Assembly (NCBI GenBank): GCA_902462015.1
Contig: CABPZV010000109.1
Span: 1 to 6,904, forward strand
From: an uncultured Eubacteriales bacterium
Lineage (GTDB): Bacteria > Bacillota > Clostridia > Oscillospirales > CAG-272
Direction of reading: 5' to 3'
Length of the DNA: 6,904 nucleotides
The translations under genes and the position numbers were made by a program. Under the pieces are notes generated by a model. That model searched no databases. It worked only from the letters and a program-made list of their open reading frames with translations, and had not been told where the DNA came from. Shown here in pieces: positions 5,661 through 6,904 of this stretch; position 1 is the first letter of the stretch, and the number at the start of each line of letters is the position of its first letter.

Positions 5661-6904
5661 TTATGCATCTGTATAGCTTTCCGCCTGAGCTTTAAACATC
5701 TCGGCATAGCTTCCGTTCAGCCGCATAAGCTCTGAATGAGAACCTGATTCTTTTATACTGCCATCCTCAATTAAGAATATACGGTCTGCATCTACGGCAG
5801 AAGAGAGACGGTGTGAGATAAAAATCATGGTTTTTCCTTCGCATGCCCGGTACATCTGCCTGTACATCTCATGCTCCGCAATTGGATCAAGCGCCGATGA
5901 CGGCTCGTCTAATATTACAACAGAACTGTTTCTGGCATATACCGAAGCAATTGCAAGCTTCTGAGACTCTCCGCCGGAAAGAATAAGTCCGTCATCATCA
6001 AATTCTCGGGTCATCCGTGTATTTATTCCTTCTGGAAGTGCTGAAATTTTATCCCAGATTCCGGCGCGGCGCAGGCAATCCTCTACGGTAGCCTCGTCAC
6101 CCTCGCGCATTGGTCGGCCGAGAACATTTTCCGCCACCGAGAGCGCAAACTGTTTATAATCCTGAAAAACTACGCCAAGACTGCCGCGATAGCTTTCAAG
6201 ATTATATTCCTTTATATTCCGTCCGTTCAGCAATATTTCTCCTGAACTTGGATCGTAAAGACGCATAAGCAGCTTTACAAGCGTGGTTTTTCCGGCTCCG
6301 TTAAATCCGACTATGGCAATTTTTTCGCCCTGCTTAATCGTCATATTCAAAGAGTGAAGCGTATCTTCATCTGCTCCCAGATACCGGAATGTAACGTCGC
6401 GCAGCTCTATATCTCCGGCAGCGGCCTTTTCACCGTTTTCGTTCGCCCCGATCTTCTCCTCACGCCACATAAAATTGCGGTAATCCTGAAAACTGTAGCA
6501 TATGTTGTGAATATACGACACCTGGCTTCCGATATACTGTATATTGTATGATATCGATGAAATCGTATTCAATACAACAAGGCAATCCCCTATCATTACG
6601 GTGTTCGAAACTAACGCCCTATACACGGTATATATCTGAGCGCCGGTGATTGAAAGTATATTCGTACCAAAGGTTATTACAAACTGCATAAGCGCAAGCT
6701 TCATTCCCTTCGTACGGACAAGGTGCAGGTATTCATCGATGGCTTCCCTAAAACGCCGAAGCATAACACGGTATATATTCGTGAGGCGAAGCTCCTTTGC
6801 AAATTCATTCTGATAAAATACACGCTGCGTATAATCTCTTTTCCGAATTATCTCCGAACTCTCAACATCGAATTCGCGTTTCTTCTTTGAAATTTTCTTT
6901 CTGA
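5661..6904 (-). CDS. ABC exporter half-transporter, partner 1 (5' end beyond window)
   Basis: The reading frame is open to the right edge; 413 codons are visible and the true start lies outside. The ATG at 6764 is internal, because the 46 codons before it encode membrane-domain sequence (FYQNEFAKELRL) matching FMLPDYAKELRL in the partner. The visible part holds the last two membrane helices (about 69-94 and 103-121), then the ATPase domain: Walker A GFNGAGKT (199-206), Gln247, signature LSGGE (308-312), Walker B VVILDE with Glu333, and His364. After the signature, the usual IAR reads IAS (Ser320, codon 5945-5943), while the partner keeps IAR. The two proteins share the same C-terminal pattern (YAEMF, then QAE and Y), so they arose by duplication. 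Expected to pair with the downstream subunit in the cytoplasmic membrane; substrate unknown. Confidence 0.92.
   Translation of the reverse strand, partial: RKKISKKKREFDVESSEIIRKRDYTQRVFYQNEFAKELRLTNIYRVMLRRFREAIDEYLHLVRTKGMKLALMQFVITFGTNILSITGAQIYTVYRALVSNTVMIGDCLVVLNTISSISYNIQYIGSQVSYIHNICYSFQDYRNFMWREEKIGANENGEKAAAGDIELRDVTFRYLGADEDTLHSLNMTIKQGEKIAIVGFNGAGKTTLVKLLMRLYDPSSGEILLNGRNIKEYNLESYRGSLGVVFQDYKQFALSVAENVLGRPMREGDEATVEDCLRRAGIWDKISALPEGINTRMTREFDDDGLILSGGESQKLAIASVYARNSSVVILDEPSSALDPIAEHEMYRQMYRACEGKTMIFISHRLSSAVDADRIFLIEDGSIKESGSHSELMRLNGSYAEMFKAQAESYTDA

Noticed and set aside
6708..6720. A fourth copy of the TACGAAAGG motif inside exporter gene 1 (TACGAAGGG)
   Set aside because: It is a near match in coding sequence (encoding RTKGMK) that aligns with coding sequence in the paralogue; chance similarity is the simpler reading.
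5661..6764. ATG at 6764 as the start of exporter gene 1
   Set aside because: The frame stays open to the window edge and the upstream codons encode sequence homologous to the membrane domain of the partner, so this Met is internal.
1..6904. tRNA, rRNA, CRISPR array, insertion sequence or phage genes
   Set aside because: No cloverleaf, spaced direct repeats, transposase or phage-like sequence was seen on either strand.

Overview
The window looks like chromosomal DNA from a low-to-moderate GC Gram-positive of the class Clostridia, probably a gut Ruminococcus/Oscillospiraceae- or Lachnospiraceae-like bacterium. This is inferred from the lipoprotein-type binding protein, the GAAAGG-type ribosome binding sites, consensus sigma-A promoter boxes and protein sequence style; no marker gene fixes the species. 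Every gene reads on the minus strand, so transcription runs from the right end to the left end.

In transcription order: (1) 6904-5661, the 3' part of an ABC exporter half-transporter, cut by the window edge; (2) 5616-3805, its complete paralogous partner, together a probable heterodimeric exporter; (3) 3684-2752, a LysR-type regulator with its own promoter; (4) 2633-2094, a small AT-rich, cysteine-rich multi-pass membrane protein of unknown function; (5) a textbook promoter (2064-2036) and a leader of about 155 nt with a nested fold; (6) 1874-1020, a MetQ/NlpA methionine-binding lipoprotein; (7) 1023-13, the MetN ATPase with its C-terminal NIL domain; (8) from 20 leftwards, the first codons of what must be the MetI permease. 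MetQ, MetN and MetI overlap at their stop/start codons, so the methionine importer is one translationally coupled operon.

The most striking feature is the MetQ protein: its two halves are in swapped order. The segment that normally forms the C-terminal half of the family (PNDTTN, EAAQLP, AVINSNYA) directly follows the signal peptide, and the segment that normally forms the N-terminal half (SPAPHAEIL, DYIVPN, FQHKPYL, HVEPMG, SLDAIN) comes last. Total length is ordinary. This is a circularly permuted substrate-binding protein inside an otherwise normal metQNI operon.

A second signal links regulator and transporter: metQ and the LysR gene share a leader around the start codon (25 of 32 positions identical by eye, including TACGAAAGG), each preceded by an inverted repeat ending at the same place. 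A third TACGAAAGG lies in the metQ leader. This suggests common control of the importer and the regulator. What the exporter pair and the small membrane protein do is not revealed by the sequence.
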